A DNA stretch of 64,000 bases, taken from assembly GCF_964355755.1 (NCBI RefSeq), contig NC_092678.1, positions 1,885,922 through 1,949,921 of the forward strand, given 5' to 3'. Positions 1 to 12,200 of the stretch are shown in pieces. Under the pieces are notes generated by a model, which saw only the letters and a program-made list of their open reading frames with translations, was not told the origin of the DNA and ran no database searches. The DNA comes from Antedon mediterranea. Its lineage: Eukaryota > Echinodermata > Crinoidea > Comatulida > Antedonidae. A program made the translations under genes and the position numbers. Numbering within the stretch: position 1 is the first letter of the stretch; the number at the start of each line of letters is the position of its first letter.

Positions 1-2
1 AG

Positions 3-286
3 ATTGCCAAACCACCAGTAATGAAGAGATCCAGCAGATTTGAAAGCAATACAAGCAACCTGCCAACTCAACAAGAAACCTGTAGTGCCATCGTTCACAG
101 TATCAAATATGAACCAGATACCATATCTAAACTCCTTCAGCAATCTGCTATGCAACCGAAAATACCAAATAGTACGTTTACTGATGGCACAGTTCTTAAG
201 GTACTGGTGACTGAGGTGGTGTCGCCATCGATCTTCTGGATCCAACCAGTGTCATCATCACTAGCATCATTGATGCAAAGATTAAG
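3..286 (+). CDS. Tudor gene, first visible exon
   Basis: The frame is open from base 3, so the exon is probably internal. Bases 1-2 are AG and could be the splice acceptor itself. The ATG at 21 need not be the start. Residues 1-58 are polar linker. Residues 59-94 begin the first extended Tudor domain with the SNase-like strand pattern GTVLKVLVTEVVSPSIFWIQ. Donor AAG|gtattc; two bases carry over. Confidence 0.8.
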
Positions 287-3200
287 GTATTCAAGTTGTA
301 TATTTTTTTTTTTCAATTTTAAATTGTATACTAATTGAAAAGCATTATGTGGACAAGACTTATTTTATTTATTTGAATAAACGCATATAAATATATATAT
401 ATATATAAATTTGTATATAAAGTTGGTTCGTACTTTCGGTACTGATTTTAACCACCTGATGTAACCCTGTTTACTAATTATATTAAGTTAGATAATTAGT
501 TATTGACGATTAAATCAACGATTTGCCCCAAATAGGGGTGTTTTCCGATCGTGGTATACACTGTCTAATGGATGTCCATCTTGAAAAATACCCGCCACAA
601 AAATGCGAGGAGGCTTCGCATTTTCCTGTCTCCTCCTACGATAATTGTTTTTAATAGCTGAAAACCGGTTGAACAGCTAGAGTACACCATCATAATGTTG
701 AAGACAGGCCGATTTTCTTAAAAAAATACTATTTTGATAGATTTAATATACGATTATACAAATGTATTGATTTGCGATGAATGGAACATCCCAATCTCTC
801 AGTCTGCCAGAGTTTGGTTTAACACAAGTACTGTAGGTAAATTTATGAGCCCTTGGTTTAACACATACGGTAGGTAAATATATGGGCCCTTTGAGCAATA
901 CTTTGACAATACTGTAAATACCTATTAACTATTTTTGGTCCTCATTTGAATAGAACATTTCTTACTGTGAATGTTCGTACTGTTAGATGTAATATAAAAA
1001 TATATACAAATAAACTTTATTACTGAGATTGTGGATAGGCTCTACTGTTAGATATATAAACACATTATTATATACAAATAAACTTTATACTGACAGTTCT
1101 TTCTCAACGTTTGTACAGTCAACTCTCCCAATACCGGACTCTCCCAAAACCGGAATTCACGAAAAACCGGACTTTTTTGGAGGGCCCAATTTGTCCCTAT
1201 TCTAAATGTACTGTAATTTATTATGAAAACCGGAATACCCAATTCCGGAATCCGGACAAATTATGAAGTACAAAACACGAAAATTAGCGTCTGAAAACCG
1301 GACTGACAGTTAAAAAACTCCAAGTATTTACGAAAACAACGTAACATCGTCGTCGCTGACTCGGATTCAATACATTCACAATGTACAAAAGCTTTTAACC
1401 ATACCCTCACCATGCATGAAGTGCGCGACGTTTCGCGGTACGATCAAATAATGTTGCCATGGAGCACTACACTGATTGATAAATAAATAAAATATACAAA
1501 GTATTAAATCGCAAATGTTTTACTGTATTTAGAGGTATATTATTTATAGGCCTATAAAACATGAAAAAAATATTTCGTTACTGAGTGGATAAAGAATATA
1601 TTTAAAAATTGTTCCTCTTTGTACCTATCCGCTTTCCCATCCCTCAACCCTAATGTTACATACAAAACACAAATTGGGTTTCTTTAAATGAGTCCAAATA
1701 AAAAATTTGGACTCATTTTGTGATAAGTTTCTCCTTCGGAAGTAATTCCCAGGGTGCTAATTTTAGTTGACTACATAAATCATCGTGTCTATTTATTCGT
1801 TTCTGTAAACGACAATGTATTATAGTCCTGCGGTACGTACATTTGAAATCGCCAGTTTTGTTACGCTGAAATTACTGTGTATTCGAGAACCATCTGTGGG
1901 CACGACCTAGATGGTATGCGAGCGTACCATCTAGTTAATATTACACACAAAAAATAAACGTGGTCCCTGAATAAATGCCTCCTTCGAATTAACATCCCCC
2001 CCCCCCCCAAAAAAAAAACCCTCCTGAACAATAATCAAATATTTTATGGTATATTTTTAATGTTTTCTGCATAAATTGTTGTTTAGATTTGTTTTACTAT
2101 TTTTAAATATTACAGTTACTGTATAAGAATTGAAATTCATTAATTAAAGATGTATTGTCCCTTTAAACACAAAAAAATGAAGGTCAAAATATTCTAAATT
2201 TAAAGTGGCCATATCAAAGTAATATTAAAGTTATTCACTTTAAGTCGAAAATTTGAGCCAAAAACAACAAGTTTACGTAATTAACAGGTAAATTAGTTTG
2301 ATTACATTTCATCTGGAAAATCGTCACGAGCGAAAAGTAAACAAAGATTTCAAACCATGAGTACGCATTATGCATATGCTAAATTAGGATTGTTTACAAC
2401 TCGTCACGGTTAAGAAGGTATTTTCACACAGATCATGAGGAAGTTTTATGATTATGCGTACAGAGAAGCCAAACAAGCGCGTTTCATTATGGGATATGTT
2501 TTGATTGAAAACTTTGACTGGAAGTCAAAGTTATTTTTTAAACAAAAAAACGTCTGTATTTTAGTTAAATTTTTTTTTTTTCGAAAAATTTTTGGTGATA
2601 GTTAATAACTATTATGATACTTCAAAATGACCCACCTTTTTTCGAAATCTTTTATTTTTTATTTTTTTGGAATTAGTCAAAGGGACAATACATCTTTAAA
2701 GTATTATGTAGGGATGACTTAATACACTTCTGTCTATAACATCTTTTTAGGAAATTCATACTTATTATAATAATTCTGATAATAGCTGGGAAAAGACTGA
2801 AAATAGGTAGGAACGGACTGACTGAAAATAGCTGGGGAAAACCAAGGGAAAATAGTCAGGGAAAACCCAAGATTAACACTTATATATTTACTGTTTTATG
2901 CAATTGTTGCTTTTGTTTGCTGAAATAAATAAATATCTTTCTTCTTAATTATTTAGTGTAGCATATGGTGGGGGCAAAGGTGACAGTCTCACCATACCAG
3001 TAATTGGTATGGCTTGTTGTTCATGTTTTACTCAAGACAATTGCTGGTACAGAACTCGAATCATTGATATATATCCATCTGGTAAACTGGTTTTTTATTT
3101 TCTATTGATATTATGAATCATATTGGTAACCTCGCTCATAATACTTTGTATGCTTCTTAAGCCTGGTTCCCACTAGCAACGCAACATAACACAACACAAT

Positions 3201-6200
3201 GACATATTGACGCAAAGTTCTGTATTGCGTAATAACAAGTGGGAACTGACGACGCAACGGTGCTGCAAAGATCAATGTTCTATTTCACGCAGACGGTGGC
3301 AATCACAATTATTGGAAGTGCATTCCTTACATTTTGTAAGTTACGTTGTGTCACTATTGTGAACCAACCTTCATGCATTCAATTTTTAAAAATCACTGAC
3401 ATGCTAATGTCCATATTTGACTATGCTACAAGACACTAATCTCTTTGACTGTAGGGGAATTTATTAAAGGCCAACACAAACAGCGTCGTATGTTGGGGGT
3501 AAATTAAATATGTTTTATAGTTCTCCCGACGTCCTAAAAACTACGCCCGACGCTATCTCTAAACAAGTCTTCTCATTTGGAGTCAGACAGCACCGACGAG
3601 TCTAGTGAGTGGACAGTGGAACTGTGATACGTAGCCATAACATTGGCAACTGTTTGAGTCTCACTCGCTCCATGGTTCTGGTGGTAGAACAAGTCTTTTC
3701 GAATAAGGCTATAAAACATCTGGCTCATGTGTACTTTAAAGAACCTAGTACATCTTTCGAGACAAGTCAAAGATTACCCCGGTGTACTAGTTCACACACA
3801 TCCACTGTCACAAACTCATCCCACCCTACCTACCTAGTATGAAGAATAAATAATAATAAGACGTTTTTGTCGGGCCTCGTCGTATGATGCTCTCTGAGTT
3901 GGCCTTAACAGGTTTTCTTACTTATTCTAAGGCTTTTATTGTTTTTCTGTTGATTACTTATTTTATTTTAGCGTTGAGTTTGAACGCCGTAAGGTGTTTT
4001 CCTAAATGATGTACGATCAATACGGTACTGGGTATGATCATTCATTCATAGAAGTACTGATGAAGAAGTAAATCTGTGGCGACTATAGAATGGACCCGAG
4101 ACTTTTAGATGATAGAAGTTTTGAATTATAATCATGTACTCTTTCATTGAAGAAATGTTTCCAAATAGATTACACCATATTGATCTCACAATCTCTTACA
4201 GTAAATGGATCAGAAGTAGAGGTAAAGGTTGTATACGTGGATTATGGAAACTGTGAAAGACTGCCACTAAACCGGCTCAGATATCTACTGCCAGAGTTTG
4301 CCTCTTTGCAGGCGCAAGCAATCTGTTCTGGTCTAGCTAAGGTACGCTTCTGATGTCAATGATCATCTGCATCTTGCCAGGCATATGGCGCAGTGTATGT
4401 AACGTGTGTGGCACTGTATATTAGGCGTTGAATTTTTTATCATGGGATCGCGAGTTGCAATGCTTGTGTCCTTAGGAAAGACACGTTACATTTGCTCCTT
4501 TTCACCCAGATGTAGAAATGGGTACCTGGTAAGGTTAAACACAACTGCATTGATTACTAGCTGAAGCATTATGGGAGCTCTGTGCATGTTTGATCCAATG
4601 ATCAGAGTAATAATGTGAAGTGGCCAAGAGCAAAGTGCAATATATAGCTACTGTACATATTATTATATTAATCATTATTATTGGTTCATCTGCAATCACT
4701 CTTTTATAATCTTCCTAGGTGGTCGAAGGAAAAAAAAATTTCATTTTTTATTTTATTTTTTCAGGTGAAGCCGCCAGGCGTTAAGAGCTGGAGCCACGAG
4801 CACACATTATTTTTTGTCAAACTAGTTGTCAATCAAAATCTGACCGCGACAGTTTCGTTCCGTCCAGGTACACTAGCGCCGCTGGTTGATCTGACCTATG
4901 ACCTCATGGCTAACCAGGCTAGTAATTCAGTGTTTACAGATAATGATACGTCACCAACAATAAAGGTAATATAGTGAATTGTTCCTACATTTAAAATACC
5001 TGGTTGATGAGTTTAAACCTATAGTATATTGGTACCCTTGTAAAACATTTGAGCCACTACGGCAACATATTCCAGTCAGCTTTGTAATGTTGCATTTGTT
5101 TGTCTGACCCTCAAAATCATATTAGTCCATGGGCTGGAGGGGGGTTACCGTGCACCCCCCCCCCCCCCACAGTTAAACTTCTTTGGTATCATTTTTTTCC
5201 CACGGACATATAGAGTGAAAAAATCGATGTTAACAAGAAAAATATAGGGATGCATTGTATGTACTTGCGTCATTTGTAATGATCATCAGTGTTTTACCTT
5301 CAAATATTTTTTGGGGTAGGGGGTAACATTTATCCTAATAACCCAAGAATCCAACATCTAATTAGTATTATCTTAGTAACATTGTGTAGCATACATCTTC
5401 TAAAATCTTTTAAAATTTAAATAAAATTAATCGGAAGATTATTAAGGTCAGTAGAGGTCAAAAGGTCATTGACCTTTTGCAAAATGCAAATTTTTCCCAA
5501 AATATAGATAAATTTCAATATCGTATCTACAATTTTCAATATGTTTTATCTTAATTGTGTTTTACTTGTGCTTACTGACATATTGAATAAGAAAATATAT
5601 GTTAACAAGATTAAAATTGCAGTTCATTATACACAAATTATCATTTTTTATTCTTAAAAATTGCAATAAAAATACATTTTTTGGGGTAGGGTGTAACATT
5701 AATAGCAATAACCCAAGAATCAAACATCTAATTAGTATGATCTTTGTGTCGTTGTGTAGCATTCGTGTTTTTTAATCATATAGAATTTTAATCAAATTAA
5801 TCGAACCATGTTTAAGGTCAGTAGAGGTCAAAAAGGTCACTGACCTTTTGCAAAATTGCAAATATTTGCTATAATGAGATACATTTCAATATCAAATCTC
5901 CAATTTTTTCAATACTTTTTATTTTAATTGTGTTTTACTTGTGTTTACTGACATATTGAATAACAAAATATGTGTTAACATGAAAAAAATTGCACTGCAT
6001 TAATACCAATTGTCATGTAATTTTGTTATTCTTCAAAATTACAATAAAAAGACATAATAGATAATTGTTACCCCCTACCCCAAAAATGTCTTTTTATTGT
6101 AATTTTGAAGAACTAGATGGTACGCTCGCTTCGCTGGCGTACCATCTAGGTCGTGCCCACAGATGGTTCTCGAATACATAATAATTTCAGCGTTAAAAAA

Positions 6201-9200
6201 CTGGCGATTTCAAATGTACGTACCGCAGGACAATAATACATGTCGTTTACAGGAACGAATAAATAGACACTGTGATTTATGTACTGAACTAAAATTAGCA
6301 CCCTGGGAATTACTTCCGAAAGAGAAACTTGTCACAAATTGAGACCAATTGTTTAAGTCAAATTTAAACAAACTTAATTTGTGTTTTGTATGTAACATTA
6401 GGGTTGAGGGATGGGAAAGAGGATGGGTGCAAAGAGGAACAATTTTTAAATATATTCTTTATCCATCTATCGAAATATTAATTGTTTTCATGTTTTACAA
6501 ATAATATACCACTAAACACAGTAAAACATTGCGATGTAATACTTTGTTGAAACTATCACCGTCCTAGTAGATTGAAATAGTATAGTACATGTAACGATAC
6601 ATCACTACGACGTGTATAATATGTTTATATAATGTAAAACAATTTGTGAAAACCACCCCTATTGGTGGCATATCATAAATTCGATTTAATCGTCAATAAA
6701 TATTAAATTATCTAACTCAACTTAATTAGTAGGCCTAATGGTTTTCAATTGTTTCTTAGAGCCAATTCATACTTAAGTTGGTTCCTAACCCTACCCACCA
6801 AAGTTGTTCTGCGTTTAGAGCATGTGATGCACCGTAGGCCTATCCTCTACTGGCTTTACAACGCTACTCATGCCAGTGAGGGAAGGGTGATGATGTCACG
6901 TGGGTGGTTTAAAGGAAAGGAACACCCTGGGCTAAATGTGCCACTGTGCTTATAGATAAATGTAATAAAAACATGATTACAATGGTTCAAGGTACAATAG
7001 TAAGCAATTTAGTTAAAAAAATAGACTTTTAAACGACAACATATCGGAAATTGAACAGCGCCATTTTGACAGGTTAAGAGCAATTATGTGACGTCAGATT
7101 AGGTGGACGCATTCAAGCAAATCCAAGCGTCCATCGTCTTAGTACAGTATTTCAATATGGAAGTGCGGGATATTACCATAAATAAAATCAATTAAATAGC
7201 CTAACATACCTAATATTTTCGGAATATGGCTTGGAGTTTTTATAATTCAGAAAATTTGGAACCAGAATATACAGAAAGAGAGTTAGTTTTGCGTCGTGCT
7301 TATGAGGAAAAAAGAAGAGAAGAAGAACATTCTCGAGCATAACCAGCCGTCGAAGAATGGTGTACTTGCGGCCAGTGTATCTGTACTGTATGCCTTACTA
7401 GGCCTAGAACTCGTGTTGAACGAAAATAAAGTAGACACTGCATCGTCAACCAACAGCCTCCGTTTGGAAGGTTTGCCAGTTAATTCCCCTACCAAACCCC
7501 GTTTGAAACAGCTAGGCAATAAAAGTAACAATAGATTAACAATAGCTGAAAGATTTACGAATTGGCTTGCAGAAGAAAAGATTGATCGAAGATTTGTTTA
7601 CCAAGCCAGCGCATGCTCATACCGTGTCATCGTCGGCCTGCATGACCGCATGTCGCGTTATTAGCCAATCATATTAGCGGATTCGCTTAGCCAATAGAAG
7701 CGCCGAATGCAACCGCGAATCTTAAAATTTTCGTCGGCCGTATCTGACGTCACAAACAGGCTGCCATGAGGACAAGATGGCGATTTTCAAATGTCTTGAA
7801 AACAGCTTTAAAATCCTGTTTACTAGAAAACTACAAATCCGATTTAAACATAAATTGTTCTGAATATTAAGTTGGTAGGGTTACTTTTATAATAGTTAGG
7901 TAAGATATTAGGGTGTTCCTTTCCTTTAACTGCAATAATAAAGAGTTTTACATAATATACGGCGACTGAAAACGCTAGCTCATCATCCGTTAAAAAAATC
8001 TATATCCAACCTCTGCAGCACAGATTGAAAAAAAATGGATCGAATTTCTGTTATGAGTATACAGTACTTGCCTTTACGACGCCTGAGGGAATAGACACTT
8101 GTGGAACAGAGATTGGAATGTTCCATTCATTTCAAATCAATACATTTGCATAAACGTATATTAAATCTATCAAAATAGTATTTTTTTAAGAAAATCGGCC
8201 TGTCTTCAACATTATGATACTGTACTCGAGCTGTTCAACCGGTTTTCAGCTATTAAAAACAATTATCGTAAGAGGAGATAGGAAAATGCGAAGCCTCCTC
8301 GCATTTTTGTGGCGGGTATTTTTCAAGATGGACATCCATTAGACAGTGTATACCATGATCGGAAAACACCCCTATTTGGGGCAAATCGTTGAACCTAAAT
8401 TCGTTTTAATCGTCAATAACTAATTATCGAACTCAATTTAATTAGTAAACAGGGTTACATCAGGCGGTTAAAATCAGTACCGAAAGTACGAATCAACTTT
8501 ATATACCATATACCATAAACATTCTAGAAATAACGCGCGATTTACCGAATTTTGCCCTTACGTAAATTTATATATAGATAACAAAATTACATGACAATTG
8601 GTATTAATGCAGTGCAATTTTTTTCATGTTAACACATATTTTGTTATTCAATATGTCACTAAACACAAGTAAAACACAAGTAAAATGAAAAGTATTGAAA
8701 AATTGGAGATTTGATATTGAAATGTATCTCATTATAGCAAATATTTGCAATTTTGCAAAAGGTCAGTGACCTTTTTGACCTCTACTGACCTTAAAAATGG
8801 TTCGATTAATTTTATTCAAATTCTATATGATTAAAAAACATGAATGCTACACAACGATCATACTAATTAGATGTTTGATTTTTGGGTTATTGCTATTAAT
8901 GTTCACCCTACCCCAAAAAATGTATTTTTATTGCAATTTTTAAGAATAAAAAACGATAATTTGTGTATAATGAACTGCAATTTTAATCTTGTTAACATAT
9001 ATTTTCTTATTCAATATGTCAGTAAGCACAAGTAAAACACAATTAAGATAAAACATATTGAAAATTATAGATACTATGTTGAAATTTATCTTTATTTTGG
9101 CAAAAATGTGCATTTTTGTAAAAGGTCAATGACCTTTTGACCTCTACTGACCCTACTAATAGTCCGATTAATTTTATTTAAATTTTATAAGATTTTAAAA

Positions 9201-12200
9201 GATGTATGCTACACAATGGTACCAAGATAATACTAATTAGGTGTTGGATTCTTGGGTTATTGGGATAATTGTTACCCCCTACCCCAAAAATGTCTTTTTA
9301 TTGTAATTTTGAAGAATAACAAAATTACATGACAATTGGTATTAATGCAGTGCAATTTTTTTCATGTTAACACATATTTTGTTATTCACTATGTCAGTAA
9401 ACACAAGTAAAACACAATTAAAATAAAAAATATTGAAAATTGGAGATTTGATATTGAAATGTATCTCATTATGGCAAATATTTGCAATTTTGCAAAAGGT
9501 CAGTCAGACCTTGATTTAAAAGGAGCGCCATGGCGCTGACGCTCCTTGGCGCTCCTGAAAACGATCAAAGGAGCGCCTAAAATAGCGCTCCCCAACCTGT
9601 TACAGTGCGTCATAAAAATATAATATAATGATAAGAATCATAACCCCGAATACAACACACAGTCTATATATAGTCGCGCAAACGATCTTTGTTATGGCTA
9701 CCCCCAATAGGCTAGGCGCGCCTACGATCTTTGATGTTGCGAGAAAAATATCGTAAACAATTCATTCTAAATATAGTATCAGAACGTTCAATCGGTAGCT
9801 CAAAAAGACTGCCGTCAGAAGACCGTAATTATACAGACCTAGTTTTTTTGGTCACATGGCATGAAACGCAATACTCTCTGCTTTACCGCAACATCTCACA
9901 TGTTTTTTTTTTAACTCAGTATGTGAGGGTGGCTGCCGACGATAAACAGTAATTAAGATCGTGTACCTGGATTTTGTGTCACATGACATGAAACACTCTG
10001 TCTGATCTTAATAACTGCTCACATGTTTTCCCCTCCAAATTCTGGTCGGGCCTTTCTTATACACATGTCGCCTTTATGTTAAATCTTATAGTAATTAATA
10101 TGGAATATATATTTATTTTGCATATATTTTGTTGGTGTCCTAGCCTAGGTGTCGTTGTTTTTATAATTCGCTAACCCAAGGTAGGATTAAATAATGTATA
10201 GTGTAGGCCGCCGAAACTAGACTAGATAGATAGCCTCGACTCTCTCTCTCTGCGTGAGCTGAGAGGTCCACGGACCCGATGTCGTCTCGTCGGCGGCGGA
10301 TTTCCGTCCAAATTAGGATAACCGATGCGTAGGCCTAGCTAGGGTGGCTACAAAAATTGACGTCTACTATCTTTAGATAGGATTTTAATTAGCAAACAAT
10401 ACATTGTTTGTTTGCATTGTCCATGCTTCTAAAGTAAAGGCGATGACAATGGTGTTTACTAACCCTACGGCTACGAACCACCCTACGATCGACGCGTAGA
10501 TAATTATCATAACAATACATCGTAGACTACGTTCAGAGAACAATGACCTACGATGAATTTTACGTGCGAGAATACCATTTCCGGCCATCTAGAGGTGTCA
10601 TTTATCAAAATTCGGCTCGCCACAGGCCCAACCATGGTGGGCCTGTGCCTCGAATACTTAATCAAAATAATGGCTCTCCTCAACATATTGAGGAGAGCCA
10701 TTAGGAGCTCTCCTCTTATATTTATAAATCAAGGTCTGGTCAGTGACCTTTTAACCTCTACTGACCTTAAAAATGGTTCGATTAATTTTATTCAAATTTT
10801 ATATGACTAAAAACATGAATGCTACACAACGACACCAAGATCATACTAATTAGATGTTTGATTCTTTGGTTATTGCTATTATTGTTACCCCCTACCCCAA
10901 AAAATGTATTTTTATTGCAATTTTTAACAATAAAAAATAACAATTGGTATATAATGAACTGCAATTTTTATCTTGTTAACATATATTTTCTTATTCAATA
11001 TGTCAGTAAGCACAAGTAAAACACAATTAAGATAAAAAATATTGAAAATTGTAGATACGATATTGAAATTTGTCTATATTTTGGGAAAAATTTGCATTTT
11101 GCAAAAGGTCAATGACCTTTTGACCTCTACTGACCTTAATAATCTTCCGATTAATTTTATTTAAATTTTAAAAGATGTATGCTACACAATGTTACTAAGA
11201 TAATACTAATTAGATGTTGGATTCTTGGGTTATTAGGATAACTGTTACCCCCTACCCCAAAAAATATTTGAAGATTAAACACTGATGATCATTACAAATG
11301 ACGCAAGTACATACAATGCATCTCTATATTTTTCTTGTTAACATCGATTTTTTCACTCTATATGTCCGTGGGAAGAAAATGATACCAAAGAAGTTTAACT
11401 GTGTGGGGGGGGGGGGGGGTGCACGGTAACCCCCCTCCAGCCCATGGACTATATGTTCTACGCTCGCGCTAAGGTCAAATTTTCGTTCGCCAAAATGGCG
11501 AAAGGTTTTGAAAAACATTAGCCAAATTGAAAATCCTTTAGCCAAATTTAAAAAACCATAAAAATTCGAAAAAATGTTTATTAAATAAATAATGCATGTA
11601 TTTTTTTTATATTTTATTTCTTTTACATTTATATTATTATTAGGTATCCCAATGAACCTGATTTTCGTTACCGGGATTTTACCACGTTCGTGAAATTTCA
11701 AAAAGTGACGTGTCTTTGAAGTTAAAAATACACTATTTCTTTAATGTACCCATGAGAATAAAAATTATATGCCTGGAAAGATCTTGTTTAAGGAATTGTT
11801 TTTATATATTTATAATCTATGTTTATTAAATATTTTAATAGAAAACGCGAGTTAAAAATGAGGTACAAAAGCCGGCGAGCCGAAATCCGCGCGCTAAAAA
11901 TAACTTTGGAAAACACCTACCCATTTTCGCACCCGATCGCACGAGGTCCATAATAGGTGGTGGAGTAATTTTTGTTGCATGTTATCAGGCTTTAAATACT
12001 CTTTATTTTGATATGTAAATCGGTTATTACAGTATTATTATGTACATCCGCCTCAAATGTCAATTTTAACGATAAAAATTGAATTTTTGAGTCTTTCTCA
12101 TTATCAAAATCTGGCTAATTTAGTATTGAATTGAAGCTAATTTATATTTCTGTTTGATAAAACACATCGTTTTATTTGACTTTGCGTGGACCTCGTGCGA

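Larger units (their letters stand above)
6113..8578 (-). mobile_element. Non-autonomous Helitron B (2466 bp)
   Basis: Read on the minus strand it starts TCTATATATAAATTTACG and ends with a hairpin GGTACGC...GCGTACC plus ATCTAG. It sits exactly between A and T. The paralogous unit at about 9311-9330 has the uninterrupted target GAAGAATAACAAAA, so both ends are proven by an empty site. No Rep/helicase is visible. It carries a nested TTAA element at 6913-7925. Confidence 0.9.
5123..11451. mobile_element. Long foldback element made of ~375-bp units, with nested insertions
   Basis: The left arm (5123 to about 6050) and the right arm (6085-6112, 8579-9504, 10739-11451) are inverted copies. Termini TAGTCCATGGGCTGG and its complement are flanked by TAT on both sides. 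Each arm is built of diverged units of roughly 375 bp, marked by GGGGTAGGGGGTAAC, AGTAGAGGTCAAAAGGTCA and TTGTGTAGCAT. The right arm carries an extra partial unit. A Helitron (6113-8578) and a 1.2-kb element (9505-10738) interrupt it. No coding is seen. Confidence 0.65.

Noticed and set aside
1116-1312. Complete pogo-type transposon
   Set aside because: Only short inverted motifs; no transposase and no convincing matching ends.
7296-7664. 122-codon protein gene
   Set aside because: Lies inside a transposon, mixes frames with the upstream remnant and lacks a complete known domain.
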